A DNA stretch of 64,000 bases from JAFGXW01 sp964634385 (GCA_964634385.1 CAZWIZ010000007.1:1-64000); one strand, 5' to 3'; shown: positions 1 to 10,295, numbered from the stretch's first letter. The notes: generated from the sequence alone by a model not told the origin. Program-made: numbers and translations.

Positions 1-44
1 GTTACTCACTAATTCACAAAAAAATAATGAAAGAAAGGAAATAT

Positions 45-647
45 ATGAAAAAAATACTAGTAAGTTTACTAATTTTATTCGTTTTAATATTAAGTTCTTG
101 CGAAGAAGGTTCTGTAGATGATGCAGATAAAGGAAATACAGCTACTATAGATAAAACAAAAGATAATAATGATGATTATGAAAAAGATGGAGATATTGTA
201 CATTATTTTAAAACTTTTGGAACAGTAGATTTATGTGGCGGTGAAACTGACTGGAGTAACAAAGATTGTTACGAAATAGAAGTCGAATTTGATGATGGCA
301 TGACAGTGTCAATGAAATATTATGATATTGAAGGAAGTGTTTATCTTACTTTTGATATTACTGCTGAAAAAGATGGTGCTTCTTTATCAACGCAAGTAGA
401 TTATTACCTAGGATTTGATACGTCTGTTAAGTATTATATAGACGAAACTCTTGTTGAAGGATGGCTTTCTTATAATGGATACGATCAAGTACCAATGTTT
501 GAAATAAATCAAGATTATGAATATACTGCTTTAGGAGATGACGCTGTTGAATTAATGCAAGCAATGCTTAATGATATGGTTGTTAATTTAGATAATTATT
601 TTGAACAAAATGCCGGTGGTCCTTTTATATCACCAGAAGCAGATTAA
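45..647 (+). CDS. Small acidic surface lipoprotein, function unknown
   Basis: A 200-residue protein with a lipoprotein signal peptide: a Lys-Lys start, a hydrophobic core and the lipobox LSSC with the lipidated Cys at residue 19. The mature part is rich in Asp, Glu and Tyr, begins with a flexible Asp/Asn/Lys linker and should sit on the outer face of the membrane. I recognise no domain. An in-frame ATG at 27 lies upstream, but the GAAAGGAAA ribosome site at 33-41 only suits the ATG at 45, and that start gives a clean signal peptide. The gene stands alone, followed by a strong terminator. Being a lipoprotein is clear; its role is not. Confidence 0.75.
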   Translation: MKKILVSLLILFVLILSSCEEGSVDDADKGNTATIDKTKDNNDDYEKDGDIVHYFKTFGTVDLCGGETDWSNKDCYEIEVEFDDGMTVSMKYYDIEGSVYLTFDITAEKDGASLSTQVDYYLGFDTSVKYYIDETLVEGWLSYNGYDQVPMFEINQDYEYTALGDDAVELMQAMLNDMVVNLDNYFEQNAGGPFISPEAD

Positions 648-692
648 ATTATTATATTTTATTTGAGATATTATAATATGTAATATGTATTT

Positions 693-730
693 AAAGCAAC
701 TAACCCATATTAATAGGTTAGTTGCTTTTT
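693..730 (+). terminator. Rho-independent terminator after the first lipoprotein
   Basis: A 13-bp stem (AAAGCAACTAACC paired with GGTTAGTTGCTTT) with a 10-nt loop is followed by a run of T. It lies between two convergent genes and could also serve the minus-strand lipoprotein, although the T run on that strand is poorer. Confidence 0.85.
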
Positions 731-768
731 AAAAGCTTATTAATATATTCTGATTGACTAAAAATATA

Positions 769-1380
769 CTATTTAGTTTGTTCTTTTAGTAACGGAATAA
801 GATATTTACCATCAATTGTTCCATTGTTTAGCAATGTAGCAATTGGAATATTAACATCATCTATCCGCATAAATAAAATATTATCTTTAAGACATCCATT
901 TGCAGTATAAGTATATGTTTTTCCATTGATAATAAAAGATTCGCTTCCAGATTGGTCACATTCACCACCTGCATAAACATATACAACCTTTCCGCCAATG
1001 TGAAAATCCATCCAGTAATAATCGGCCTTATCTGACATGATTTCTTCAGGATTACGATTTAATTGATCTAATTCCGGAATAAGCGAATCCAATGTTATTA
1101 ACCCTTGATTAATGGCATTTCCTAAGTAGATATATTCATTAGGTCCAGGCATAATAAAATATGTCATATCAGCCCCACATCCGATGTAACTGTAACCATA
1201 GTTATAGTTTTCTCCACTGTAGAAGATATCTTCCCAATAACTATCGCAAAACATACCACTGTGTTGCTTTTTATATATGTAGTATCCATCAACTGGTTCT
1301 TCACTAATAATAATATATGTGGTTGATTTACAAGCACTAAGTAGAAAGATAAATAATAATGTTATTAGTATCTTTTTCAT
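769..1380 (-). CDS. Small lipoprotein, function unknown
   Basis: A 203-residue protein with a short lipoprotein signal peptide and lipobox LSAC (Cys at residue 17). The mature part holds four further cysteines spread along the chain and many Tyr and Gly, suggesting a folded extracytoplasmic domain, perhaps disulfide-bonded. I recognise no family. The start is supported by an AGGAGGAAAC ribosome site just upstream; part of that site can pair in a small hairpin (1391-1404). It points toward the previous gene and shares the intergenic terminator with it. Its larger lipoprotein neighbour is upstream on the same strand but has its own spacing and may not be co-transcribed. Confidence 0.7.
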   Translation of the reverse strand: MKKILITLLFIFLLSACKSTTYIIISEEPVDGYYIYKKQHSGMFCDSYWEDIFYSGENYNYGYSYIGCGADMTYFIMPGPNEYIYLGNAINQGLITLDSLIPELDQLNRNPEEIMSDKADYYWMDFHIGGKVVYVYAGGECDQSGSESFIINGKTYTYTANGCLKDNILFMRIDDVNIPIATLLNNGTIDGKYLIPLLKEQTK

Positions 1381-1454
1381 TTTGTTTCCTCCTATGCCGA
1401 TAGGTCTACTTATTTCTTTTAATATATTTTTACTAATGTAAATATAGTTAGATA

Positions 1455-4400
1455 CTAATTAGAGCGAACTACAAATTGATAATAACCTTCTATTCCAGTT
1501 GTTTCGATTAAATAAGTCGTACCACTATTAAGTAATAATTCAAAAGAACTACTAGTATATTGATTTAATGAATAATCATATAACACTGTTCCATCTAAAG
1601 TTTTAATAATGAAACTTTGATAGTCAGTACTAAATAATTTTATAGTTATTGTAGTATCTTCAATTGGAGTAATTGTAAATACATCAATTTCAGAATTACT
1701 AGACATATATCCATTAACGTATTCATTTATTACTACTGATGTTGGAGGTGTTTCAGGATAATCTAATTGAGTAATATTACGCAATGCAAACTCAAATGTT
1801 TGAGCATTTAAATACGCATTATTAAAGCGAACATAATAAGTACCTGCGGATAATTGATTACTATTTACAGGGACAAGTGAACTATTTAATATTGTGTAAG
1901 CTACTCCTCCATATGATAGTTTATATACCATTTCTGTATTATCCGAAAGTGTAAATGAAATATAAGCGTCATTATTACCATCGTAGTAACCTTCAATGTA
2001 ATAAAAGTCATCATATACTGGTACCTGTAATGAAGTTGTTGGAGAATTATCGAGTAATGTATAAGTATAATCATGCCATACAAAATCATAATTAATAAAG
2101 ACATTATTATAATTAATTATTTGAATATAATAAGTACCAGCTTCTAATAAGTATCTTCCGCCATTTTTATATATCGGAGTATTTGGATCTTCTGCATTTG
2201 TTATGACATAATTACCAACATAGCTAGGAGTATATAATTCAAGTAATTTAGTGTTATCGATAGTGAAAACAAACCACGCTTCGTCCATTGTATCGAATAA
2301 ATAACCGTTAATATGCTCGTATAAAAATAGGTCGTAAGCATTATCTTTTTCATCAGGGAACGATGTGTAATTTAATTCATTAAAAGTAACATGATATTTC
2401 CCTATTGAATCTGTAATTCTGATTTTGTAAGTACCCTCAGGTAAATAAATTTTACCACTATAATTATAACTTAAATTTAATAAGCTAACTAAATCAGAAT
2501 CATAAATTGTTAAATTATGGAAAATTCCGAGAGTATCAATTATATAAAATTGAGGAGAATCAATTGTAATCTGATACCAGTCTTCCTGTTGATTAGATAG
2601 TAATTGTGAAGAAATACTAAAGAATGTATCATCAATGATTACTGGAGTATCAGATGTATTCGCAAGTATATCATCTGAATCAATGGTTGTTAATACAAAA
2701 TTATAGATAGTATTGTAATAATACGGAGTTAATTTAAGATAATAAGTACCAGGTGTCAAACTATAGTTAGTTAATTCAACCATTGCTGAATTTAATAAGT
2801 GATATTCTAAATATGTTGAGATATCAAGATAACTGTTTTCAGTTATTGTAAATGTATAATAAACATCACCATCAGTCGCGAATCCAGTATAATATCCATT
2901 TGGTTCAATAAGTTTAGCATTTACATAACTATCTCCAGCAAAATAAGAATCACGGTTAACAACTTGTAATGTATATGTAGTGAATCCGTAATAATAATAT
3001 ATTTCAACATAATACTCACCAGCAACAAGGTCATAAAGACCATTGTTGTAATCATTATTTACATAAGTACCACTTGAATCATATAAATTATAGCTAGCTG
3101 AGGAAGAAGTAGTAATTTGATAAGTAGCATCTTCATCAATTGTAAAACTATAAAAGTCGATATCATCATCGTCTTTTATGATTTGATTGATAGTTAGTGT
3201 ATCTTGGTCTAAAGGTTGAGCTTCGCTAATAGAATTACCTACAGGAGTATAAGAAGTTGCTCCATAGTTTAATGTATATTCTCCAGGGAAACCAATTGTT
3301 TTAATATAATAATCTCCTGCTTCTAAATAGATGGTTGAATAACCAATTGAAGTAATAAATTCTGGGGTAGTTCCATCTAAACTATATAATTCAAAAACAG
3401 TATTATAATTATTACTATAATTGTAAAATTCAACTATAGAATTTTCGTTAATTGTAAATGTAAGCCAATCAACTTGTGAGTCTTCAATAGTGAATCCATT
3501 TATATAACGATCTTTTGTAAAATCAACAGCTTCTGTAATATTGTTGTTGAATACTTTACTTGTAATATTTTCAACTTTTAAATAAATATCTTGATTAGAA
3601 CACGTATTATTACATTCTTCTGTTTGATATAATTTAAGATAATATGTTCCTGCGATTAAATAAGAAGAACTATATATATTATATGATTGGTCGTATAATT
3701 CAATATAATTTTGATAAGTTGGATAACTTAATAAGAAATAGCCATCTTCTTCAATAGTAAAAGTAAAATAAGTTTCATCAAAAGGAGATAATTGAACTTT
3801 TTCATATTGAACCATTGGATAGATTTTTGTAGCTGTTTCAAAACTTGTTCCAACTAATTTAAGTTCTAAGTTTTCCATATTAAGTTCATAATAATTACTA
3901 AAATCATTTACAATAATATAATAATTACCTGGTTCGAAAGAATAATAAATAATATCATTATATGAACCTGAAACAAGGAGTTCTTCATCGCTGTTTAATA
4001 TTTGATATGTAGCTTCTTGGTTAGAAGTAGTAATTGAAATAGAATAAGTAGATGTAACACTAACATTAAATTCCATAACATCAACAGTTTCTTGATTATC
4101 ATTATATCCTCTAATACCATGGATATCTGGTAACATTGTAGCGTTTATAAAATCTCCACCGAAGTTATTAATAGAATTAAATTGATAATCATAAAATCCG
4201 ATATATCCTGGTCCGTACGAAACAAGTTCAAAAACATATGTTCCTACATCTAAAGCTAGAGGGAATATATTGTAAGGATTACCTTCTTCTATAATTTCAT
4301 TAGAAGAATTATAAACTCTAATGATCTTAGTATTTAATAAATAGCTATTAAATGAAGTTAATTCAGTAATAGTAATTTCTTTATAAACTGAAATATCTTC

Positions 4401-6968
4401 AGAATATACATATAGTAAATCACGAATTTCTGGATCAATTTCATTAGCCATTGTTTTTGAACTACTCCATAAAGAGCTAGATTGATCTAGTTCTTTTGCT
4501 TTGAAGTCATAAATAGTAGATTGAACATTTGATTGTAACTCTATAACATATGTTCCACTAGATAAGTTAGAAATATATTTGTCATTTGGATATAAATCAA
4601 TAGTTTCTAATAAAGTATTATTTTTATATAATCGCATAGTCATAATAACATCGCCAGTATAAATAAACTCTGTTAAATTTGAATCATCTACAAATAGTGA
4701 ATAATAATCAACTTCTTTATAATCAATATAAGAAGTAACAGGGTTATCATATTCTAATAAATATGGAACAGTATCACTACTCACGAGATTACTACAAGAT
4801 TTTTCTTCTATAGTAAATTGAGTAATACTTAATTTTAATCCAATAATTTTTATATAATATGTACCTGCTGGAAGTTGACGCGCAAATGGATTTGAATTTT
4901 CTTCTAGTATATTCATATCATTATCATATAGTGTGATTTTTGGAGTTCCATAATAAAATTCGAAAGATGAATAGATATCAATAATTGTTGTATCATCTAA
5001 AGTGAAAGTAAACCATTTTTCTGTACTATATTCATCAAAGAAAACTGTATGTTCTCCTAGTTCATTAATATTAGTCGCAGTACTTACCGAATCATTAAAA
5101 CTAACTGTTGGTTCTAACGAATTAACTTCAATAATAACTTCACCAGTAAAATATGGGAAGTTAATATAATATTTTCCGGTTTCTAAATAGTGGATAGTAT
5201 CAATATATGATAATTTTTTAAGGTCACTATCATAAATATAAAAGTCAGCTAGATATCCAGTTGAATATTTTATATCAAAGGTATAGAAACCATCTGTTTC
5301 TACATTTATTTGGTACCAGTCTCTGTCTGGTAAAACTAGAATATCTTCTGTTGTATCAATAGATAAATTAGTCGCAACAGGATAACCTAAATTATTATGT
5401 TCAATTCCTTTTGTTAAAAATGTTTTTAGTGTAGAAGGTGAATCTAAAAATGTAACATTCACATGATAAGTGCCTGAAGTGAATGTTTGAGAAATATAAA
5501 ATTCTTGATAATGATAATGGGATATATAGGATTCTTTTTCAATTATTGTTTGATTTAATTGATTAGTAATAGTAACTAAAAACGCACAATCACTATATAA
5601 TGCAAATTCATAATTATCTTCTTCAGTAATAGTAAAAGTATATTCTTGTTGATTATTTTCTATGTATGAAAATAATAAATCATTTTGAGGAATATTTATA
5701 TTTGTAGAATTCCAATTTGGATTAGTTGATAGTTTTATTTTATAATTTCCAGAATTAAACGCAAAAGAACTAAATTCTAACAAGTAAGTACCTTGATCGA
5801 GAATCGCGCTTCTTGAAATTGAGTTATTGCGTAAAGAAAGAGTTAAAATATCTAATTCTAAATCAGTTTTCTTAAGTGTAAATATTGATTCCATATTACT
5901 TTTTAAATAAATATCTACTTCTTGTAATGAAGGAATTGATAAATACATTTGATATTGTTCTAGTGAACGATTTTCAGAAACAATAATAATACTATTAATA
6001 TCTATAAAAAGTTCATCAGTAGAATCAAAAATAGTAAATGATATTTGATGATCATTTATTGTTTCTGATGTTGTTCCAATAGTATTTGTATCAATAGTTA
6101 ATGATCCCATATCTAAACCTAAATCAATTTCTAATTCATTTAAGTTTACATCAGTATATTGTTCAATATAAACATTGTTGTATACCATATTTGATATTTC
6201 TACAACATGAATAATTCTAGTTACTGTCACTGCGTTAGAACTATTACTATCAGTTACATCATATTGAATAGAATATGTTCCAACAATGCTAGTATTTACG
6301 TTGCTTGTTTCGCTAATGAATTCTGTTAAATCACCGTCTTCATTATCGTAGGCAGTAACTCCAGGATCAGTAAATGTAGTACCTACATAAACAGTTATTT
6401 CAGAATTACCTATTAAAGTAATAACTGGTAAATTATTATCACTATCTGCTCCTAAAACAGTAATTGTTCTAGTTACTACTATAGCTTGATTACCAGAACT
6501 ATCTTCAACAAAATATTCAATAGTGTAAATTCCAGGGATTGAAGTATCAGTAAATTCAGTACAATATACTTCTAAACTAAGATCTCCATCATAATTATCG
6601 GTTGCGTGAGCTCCTAGTTCAATATATGGATCACCTTGATTAATTGTTATGTCACCACCTGTTAAAGTAATAATTGGTAGTGTTGTATCAACAACATGAA
6701 CAGTACGTGTTAATACAATTTGGGTATTTTCTTCATATTCAATAGTGTATTCAATTACATAAGTACCGATTGTATTTGAATCAACTGTTCCATCAATTAT
6801 AATTTTATCATCATCTTCAAATGTAGTTCCAGGATCAATAAAAGGATCCCCTACTTCAATTGTCATATCGGATTCTCCGATTAAAGATGGAGTGTTTATA
6901 ACTTTTTCACATCCGAATAATGTTACACTTGTTAAAAATAACAGAAATAGTAATAGTATTTTTTTCAT
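1455..6968 (-). CDS. Giant surface lipoprotein with Ig-like and PPC-like repeats
   Basis: An 1837-residue protein anchored by a lipoprotein signal peptide (lipobox LFGC, Cys20). Residues about 27-260 form three DUF5011/HYR-like Ig domains, each with the G-x-x-x-DPG-x-x-A-x-D-x-DGD-type core and a closing 'TIGTYVIEYTV..VTRTVHVV' strand pair. The remaining 1500 residues are about 15 repeats of 90-100 residues with the PPC (bacterial pre-peptidase C-terminal) pattern: D-x-F-x-F-T-I, a strand with 'LYD', then (A/P/S)GTYYI. The chain is unusually rich in Tyr, Asn and Ser. No protease or other catalytic domain is seen, so an adhesin or a surface-coat role is likely. An AAAGGAAC ribosome site supports the start. 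Repeat assignments are by eye; exact domain count is uncertain. Confidence 0.8.
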   Translation of the reverse strand: MKKILLLFLLFLTSVTLFGCEKVINTPSLIGESDMTIEVGDPFIDPGTTFEDDDKIIIDGTVDSNTIGTYVIEYTIEYEENTQIVLTRTVHVVDTTLPIITLTGGDITINQGDPYIELGAHATDNYDGDLSLEVYCTEFTDTSIPGIYTIEYFVEDSSGNQAIVVTRTITVLGADSDNNLPVITLIGNSEITVYVGTTFTDPGVTAYDNEDGDLTEFISETSNVNTSIVGTYSIQYDVTDSNSSNAVTVTRIIHVVEISNMVYNNVYIEQYTDVNLNELEIDLGLDMGSLTIDTNTIGTTSETINDHQISFTIFDSTDELFIDINSIIIVSENRSLEQYQMYLSIPSLQEVDIYLKSNMESIFTLKKTDLELDILTLSLRNNSISRSAILDQGTYLLEFSSFAFNSGNYKIKLSTNPNWNSTNINIPQNDLLFSYIENNQQEYTFTITEEDNYEFALYSDCAFLVTITNQLNQTIIEKESYISHYHYQEFYISQTFTSGTYHVNVTFLDSPSTLKTFLTKGIEHNNLGYPVATNLSIDTTEDILVLPDRDWYQINVETDGFYTFDIKYSTGYLADFYIYDSDLKKLSYIDTIHYLETGKYYINFPYFTGEVIIEVNSLEPTVSFNDSVSTATNINELGEHTVFFDEYSTEKWFTFTLDDTTIIDIYSSFEFYYGTPKITLYDNDMNILEENSNPFARQLPAGTYYIKIIGLKLSITQFTIEEKSCSNLVSSDTVPYLLEYDNPVTSYIDYKEVDYYSLFVDDSNLTEFIYTGDVIMTMRLYKNNTLLETIDLYPNDKYISNLSSGTYVIELQSNVQSTIYDFKAKELDQSSSLWSSSKTMANEIDPEIRDLLYVYSEDISVYKEITITELTSFNSYLLNTKIIRVYNSSNEIIEEGNPYNIFPLALDVGTYVFELVSYGPGYIGFYDYQFNSINNFGGDFINATMLPDIHGIRGYNDNQETVDVMEFNVSVTSTYSISITTSNQEATYQILNSDEELLVSGSYNDIIYYSFEPGNYYIIVNDFSNYYELNMENLELKLVGTSFETATKIYPMVQYEKVQLSPFDETYFTFTIEEDGYFLLSYPTYQNYIELYDQSYNIYSSSYLIAGTYYLKLYQTEECNNTCSNQDIYLKVENITSKVFNNNITEAVDFTKDRYINGFTIEDSQVDWLTFTINENSIVEFYNYSNNYNTVFELYSLDGTTPEFITSIGYSTIYLEAGDYYIKTIGFPGEYTLNYGATSYTPVGNSISEAQPLDQDTLTINQIIKDDDDIDFYSFTIDEDATYQITTSSSASYNLYDSSGTYVNNDYNNGLYDLVAGEYYVEIYYYYGFTTYTLQVVNRDSYFAGDSYVNAKLIEPNGYYTGFATDGDVYYTFTITENSYLDISTYLEYHLLNSAMVELTNYSLTPGTYYLKLTPYYYNTIYNFVLTTIDSDDILANTSDTPVIIDDTFFSISSQLLSNQQEDWYQITIDSPQFYIIDTLGIFHNLTIYDSDLVSLLNLSYNYSGKIYLPEGTYKIRITDSIGKYHVTFNELNYTSFPDEKDNAYDLFLYEHINGYLFDTMDEAWFVFTIDNTKLLELYTPSYVGNYVITNAEDPNTPIYKNGGRYLLEAGTYYIQIINYNNVFINYDFVWHDYTYTLLDNSPTTSLQVPVYDDFYYIEGYYDGNNDAYISFTLSDNTEMVYKLSYGGVAYTILNSSLVPVNSNQLSAGTYYVRFNNAYLNAQTFEFALRNITQLDYPETPPTSVVINEYVNGYMSSNSEIDVFTITPIEDTTITIKLFSTDYQSFIIKTLDGTVLYDYSLNQYTSSSFELLLNSGTTYLIETTGIEGYYQFVVRSN

Positions 6969-7345
6969 TATTGTTGTTCCTTTCTTTTATATGATTTCTA
7001 ATAATAGTAAAAGAGAATAAATAATGTTTTAATTTACGATGTAAAGATAAATAGTATAATTATATACAATTTTAAAGTAGTGTTAGCATGATTATATAAT
7101 AATATTTTTAAAGCTATACTAACAAAATTATTATAGCTTATTTTATATTGGATATCAAATTTACGTAAAATAATGAATAGGTATTTTTCCTGAATATTTA
7201 ATAATTACACAATATTTAGTAAAAAAATATAATTATATACAGTTGAATAAAACATTTTACACTATCTTAAATAAATAGGATTATACATTAAGTAATTAAA
7301 TATGTATAATTATAATATAAGATGTGTTGTAAGAGGAGGTTCACT
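6969..7345. other. AT-rich divergent intergenic region
   Basis: This 377-bp gap separates two divergent genes and must hold both promoters. It is almost pure A+T. It contains a 17-bp direct repeat at 7055-7071 and 7228-7244 (TATAATTATATACAATT; one mismatch) 173 bp apart. TATAAT-like hexamers are so frequent that I cannot fix a promoter. I see no RNA gene and no open reading frame with a ribosome site. Confidence 0.4.
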
Positions 7346-8863
7346 ATGAATGATTTTAGAATAGTAAACGTTAATGAAATGAGATTTATGGATGAGTATA
7401 CATGTAAACAACTTGATATGTCCTCTTTAGATTTAATGAAACAGGCTGGAGGAGTAATTTATCTAAGCATTGTTGAAGATATTAGAATTGATAAAAATAA
7501 TGATCAGATTTTGATAGTCTCAGGAATTGGAAATAATGGTGGAGATAGTTTAGTTGTTGCATTGAATTTAATGCAAAATGGCTACAAAGTAAAAGTAGTA
7601 ATAGTTGGCAATTTAACATCTCAAACAAAAGAATCAAAAATAATGTTAGAAACTATAATAAATAAAAATATTGAAGTAATTTTTATTAACGATAACACTA
7701 GTTTATCAAAATTATCTATATTACTTAAGCAGTCATCATTATTAATAGATGGTATTTTTGGAATAGGATTAAAAAGAAATATAGAAGGAATTTATTATGA
7801 TGTAATAAACTTAATTAATTTAAGTTTTATTGATGTAGCTAGCATTGATATTCCTTCAGGAATTAACGCTAATAATGGACTTGTTTCAGGAACAGCTATT
7901 AAAGCAGATTTTACATTAATCATTCAAAATTATAAAATTGGAAACCTAATTGGGGATGCAGCAGATTATCATGGATCTAAAATATTACTTGATATCGGTA
8001 TTTTAAAAGTAGTTAGTAAAACACGACGATTTTTACTTGAAGAAGATGATTATATTGGTGTTTTACCAACTAGAAAAAATAATACTCATAAATATCATTA
8101 TGGTAATGTTTTAACAGTTGGAGGATCAAAAGGAATGATGGGAGCGCCTCTCCTAGCTGCTTACTCAGCTTTGAGAGTAGGAAGCGGGCTATCATCAATT
8201 GCGTATAAAGAAAAATATCAGCAAAGTATTATTAATATTTATCCAGAAATCATGACAACTACTTATCAAGACATTGATGAGTTATTACAATTTACAAATA
8301 ATAAAAATGTCATTATCTTTGGGCCAGGACTCGGTAAAAAGGATTCTGAAAATATAGATATATTAAGAAGGTTACTTAAACTAAATATTCCAATGGTAAT
8401 AGACGCGGATGGAATATATTATCTTAAGACATTATTAAAAGAGTTTAAAACATTTAAAAATATTGTGATTACACCACATTATGGTGAGTTAGCAATTTTA
8501 TTAGATACAAATTCTAAAGAGATTGAAAAGAATCCTTTAGAATATGTTGAAAAGTTAACTAGTAAATATAAATTAATAGTTGTCTTAAAAGCATCAACTA
8601 CAATTATCGCTAACAAGGATGCAATGTATTTTAGTAACTATGGAAATCCTGGGATGGCAACAGCAGGAAGTGGAGATGTCTTATCAGGTATTATTGGTAG
8701 TATGATAGGTAAAGGGATAAGGGTAATGGATGCTTGTAAAATTTCAGTCTTACTTCATTCTTTATCTGGTGAAATAGCTAAAAATGAACTTGGAGAAGAA
8801 TCTTTAATTGCAAGTGATATAATTAAATATATTCCAACAATACTAAAAAGATTAAAAAAATAA
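7346..8863 (+). CDS. nnr: Bifunctional NAD(P)H-hydrate epimerase/dehydratase
   Basis: A 505-residue fusion of the two NAD(P)H-hydrate repair enzymes. The N-terminal YjeF_N half (about residues 1-215) equilibrates R- and S-NADHX and carries the G-x-GNNGGD loop. The C-terminal ribokinase-like half (about 225-505) dehydrates S-NADHX using ADP or ATP and shows the GGSKGMMGAP segment, VIDADG, TPHYGEL and the NPGMATAGSGDVLSGI nucleotide-binding loop. Length and order match the usual Firmicutes fusion. The strong AAGAGGAGGT site at 7331-7340 fixes the start at 7346 rather than the upstream ATG at 7322. It may head a short operon with the next membrane protein, 22 bp downstream. Cytosolic housekeeping metabolite repair. 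Confidence 0.95.
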   Translation: MNDFRIVNVNEMRFMDEYTCKQLDMSSLDLMKQAGGVIYLSIVEDIRIDKNNDQILIVSGIGNNGGDSLVVALNLMQNGYKVKVVIVGNLTSQTKESKIMLETIINKNIEVIFINDNTSLSKLSILLKQSSLLIDGIFGIGLKRNIEGIYYDVINLINLSFIDVASIDIPSGINANNGLVSGTAIKADFTLIIQNYKIGNLIGDAADYHGSKILLDIGILKVVSKTRRFLLEEDDYIGVLPTRKNNTHKYHYGNVLTVGGSKGMMGAPLLAAYSALRVGSGLSSIAYKEKYQQSIINIYPEIMTTTYQDIDELLQFTNNKNVIIFGPGLGKKDSENIDILRRLLKLNIPMVIDADGIYYLKTLLKEFKTFKNIVITPHYGELAILLDTNSKEIEKNPLEYVEKLTSKYKLIVVLKASTTIIANKDAMYFSNYGNPGMATAGSGDVLSGIIGSMIGKGIRVMDACKISVLLHSLSGEIAKNELGEESLIASDIIKYIPTILKRLKK

Positions 8864-8885
8864 TTAAAAAGAAAGAGGTGATCAT

Positions 8886-9500
8886 ATGAAAAATTATATT
8901 ATATTAATATTTACAACAATTTGTTTGTTTGTTATTAGTATGGACTTTCTATTTTATACAAATATTGTAATTGATTTATTAATTGTAATTGTATATTTAC
9001 TGTTAATTGCTAGAAGTACTTTGAGACTAGATATGGATATTATAAAAATTGAAGAAGAATTTATTTTGCGAGAAAAGAAATCAGCACTTTTTTCACCGCT
9101 TATCTTTTTGTTTTTTCTAAGTACATCTATAAGTTTTGGAATAATACCAATAATTATTAATATCCTTGTTATAGGATTATTATATGGATATGTTTTTGTA
9201 TCTTTAAAAAGAAATAAAATCATTGTAAATGATAATATTATCAAAGTAGAGTATTTAAATGGTAAATTTTCTAGTATGAAATGGCGCGACATTACACAAG
9301 TTGATTTTGATTGGGTATACAATTTGATTATACTTAGAGATAAAAATAATATTCAATTAAAACTAGATATAAGTCTTAAAGGGTTTTTAGTTTTAATTAC
9401 AATGATTAAAGAAAGATTATTAAAGTCTGACTATGAAAATGCTTTTAAGAAATTAACTAATTATTACAAATGCTTTTTAATTAATTCAAATAATATTTAA
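8886..9500 (+). CDS. Membrane protein with a C-terminal PH-like domain
   Basis: A 204-residue protein. Residues about 4-45 and 68-106 hold hydrophobic segments (probably four membrane helices in two hairpins), separated by a charged stretch. The C-terminal 90 residues alternate hydrophobic strands with 'KRNKIIVND.IIKVEYLNG' and 'WRDITQVDFDW', the pattern of bacterial PH/YcxB-type domains on the cytoplasmic face. I would not assign a function. An AGAGGTGA ribosome site supports the start, and the 22-bp gap from nnr suggests co-transcription. A minus-strand open frame inside it is a shadow. Confidence 0.65.
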   Translation: MKNYIILIFTTICLFVISMDFLFYTNIVIDLLIVIVYLLLIARSTLRLDMDIIKIEEEFILREKKSALFSPLIFLFFLSTSISFGIIPIIINILVIGLLYGYVFVSLKRNKIIVNDNIIKVEYLNGKFSSMKWRDITQVDFDWVYNLIILRDKNNIQLKLDISLKGFLVLITMIKERLLKSDYENAFKKLTNYYKCFLINSNNI

Positions 9501-9558
9501 TTAAAATAAAATATAGGTTATAATAAGGTTAAAGAAATGACTATAAGGAGAGTAAAAA

Positions 9559-10281
9559 ATGAGTAGTGAAACAAGAAAAATAGCTATTTTAATTGATGCG
9601 GATAACGTTGAACATAAACACATTGAAAACATTATGACAAAAGTAACTAGTTATGGGAACCCAGTTATTAGAAGAATATATGGAGATTGGGGAAGCCCAC
9701 TACTTAAAAATTGGCGAGAAATATTGAAAGAATTAGCGTTTATAGAAGTCCAAGTAACCCCTAATTCAAAATACAAAAATGCGACAGATATCTCACTGGT
9801 AATTGATGCGATGGATATTTTAACAGAAAGAGATATTGATACTTATTGTATTATTTCAAGTGATAGTGATTACACTAAATTATCATTAAGATTAAAAGAA
9901 TCAAATAAAATGGTTATTGGATTTGGTGATAAAAACAAATCTAATAAAGCATTTGTTAATTCGTGTGATGAATATATTTATTACGATACATTATCTACAA
10001 AATATAAGGATATAGATGCAGTAGAATCAACTGAAAAATATTCTAAATCTAAATTAAGAAAAGAAACTAAATTACTCAGAATATTAAGAAATACAATAGA
10101 AGAATTAACAAATGATGGGGATATGAAAATAAATTTAGGGGAAGTTAAAAAAAGAGTAGTTAGTATTTTACCTGATTTTGATACTCTTAACTACGGATAT
10201 GATAAATTTTCAGATATGATTTATGCTTTTGATTATTGGGTATTAGATGATCGAAAATATAATATTTTAAAGGTTAAATAA
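9559..10281 (+). CDS. NYN-domain putative RNase with C-terminal LOTUS/OST-HTH domain
   Basis: A 240-residue protein of the LabA/DUF88 family. The NYN (PIN-like) nuclease fold spans residues 5-145 and keeps the acidic residues expected to bind metal: LIDADN (D13, D15), NATDISLVIDAMD (D77, D83, D86) and SSDSDYT (D102, D104). Residues about 165-235 look like a LOTUS/OST-HTH domain, an RNA-binding winged helix (K/R-rich helix, then 'LGEVKKRVVSILPDFD..NYGYDKFSDMI'). The combination predicts a cytosolic RNA-cleaving or RNA-binding protein; the substrate is unknown. An AAGGAG site precedes the ATG. It heads a run of tightly spaced genes (gaps of 14, 12 bp) with a PH protein and a two-helix membrane protein. 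Confidence 0.85.
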   Translation: MSSETRKIAILIDADNVEHKHIENIMTKVTSYGNPVIRRIYGDWGSPLLKNWREILKELAFIEVQVTPNSKYKNATDISLVIDAMDILTERDIDTYCIISSDSDYTKLSLRLKESNKMVIGFGDKNKSNKAFVNSCDEYIYYDTLSTKYKDIDAVESTEKYSKSKLRKETKLLRILRNTIEELTNDGDMKINLGEVKKRVVSILPDFDTLNYGYDKFSDMIYAFDYWVLDDRKYNILKVK

Positions 10282-10295
10282 GGAGGAATATATAT

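Noticed and set aside
1901..2104. 67-residue minus-strand frame
   Set aside because: Shadow in another frame of the giant lipoprotein gene with low-complexity composition.
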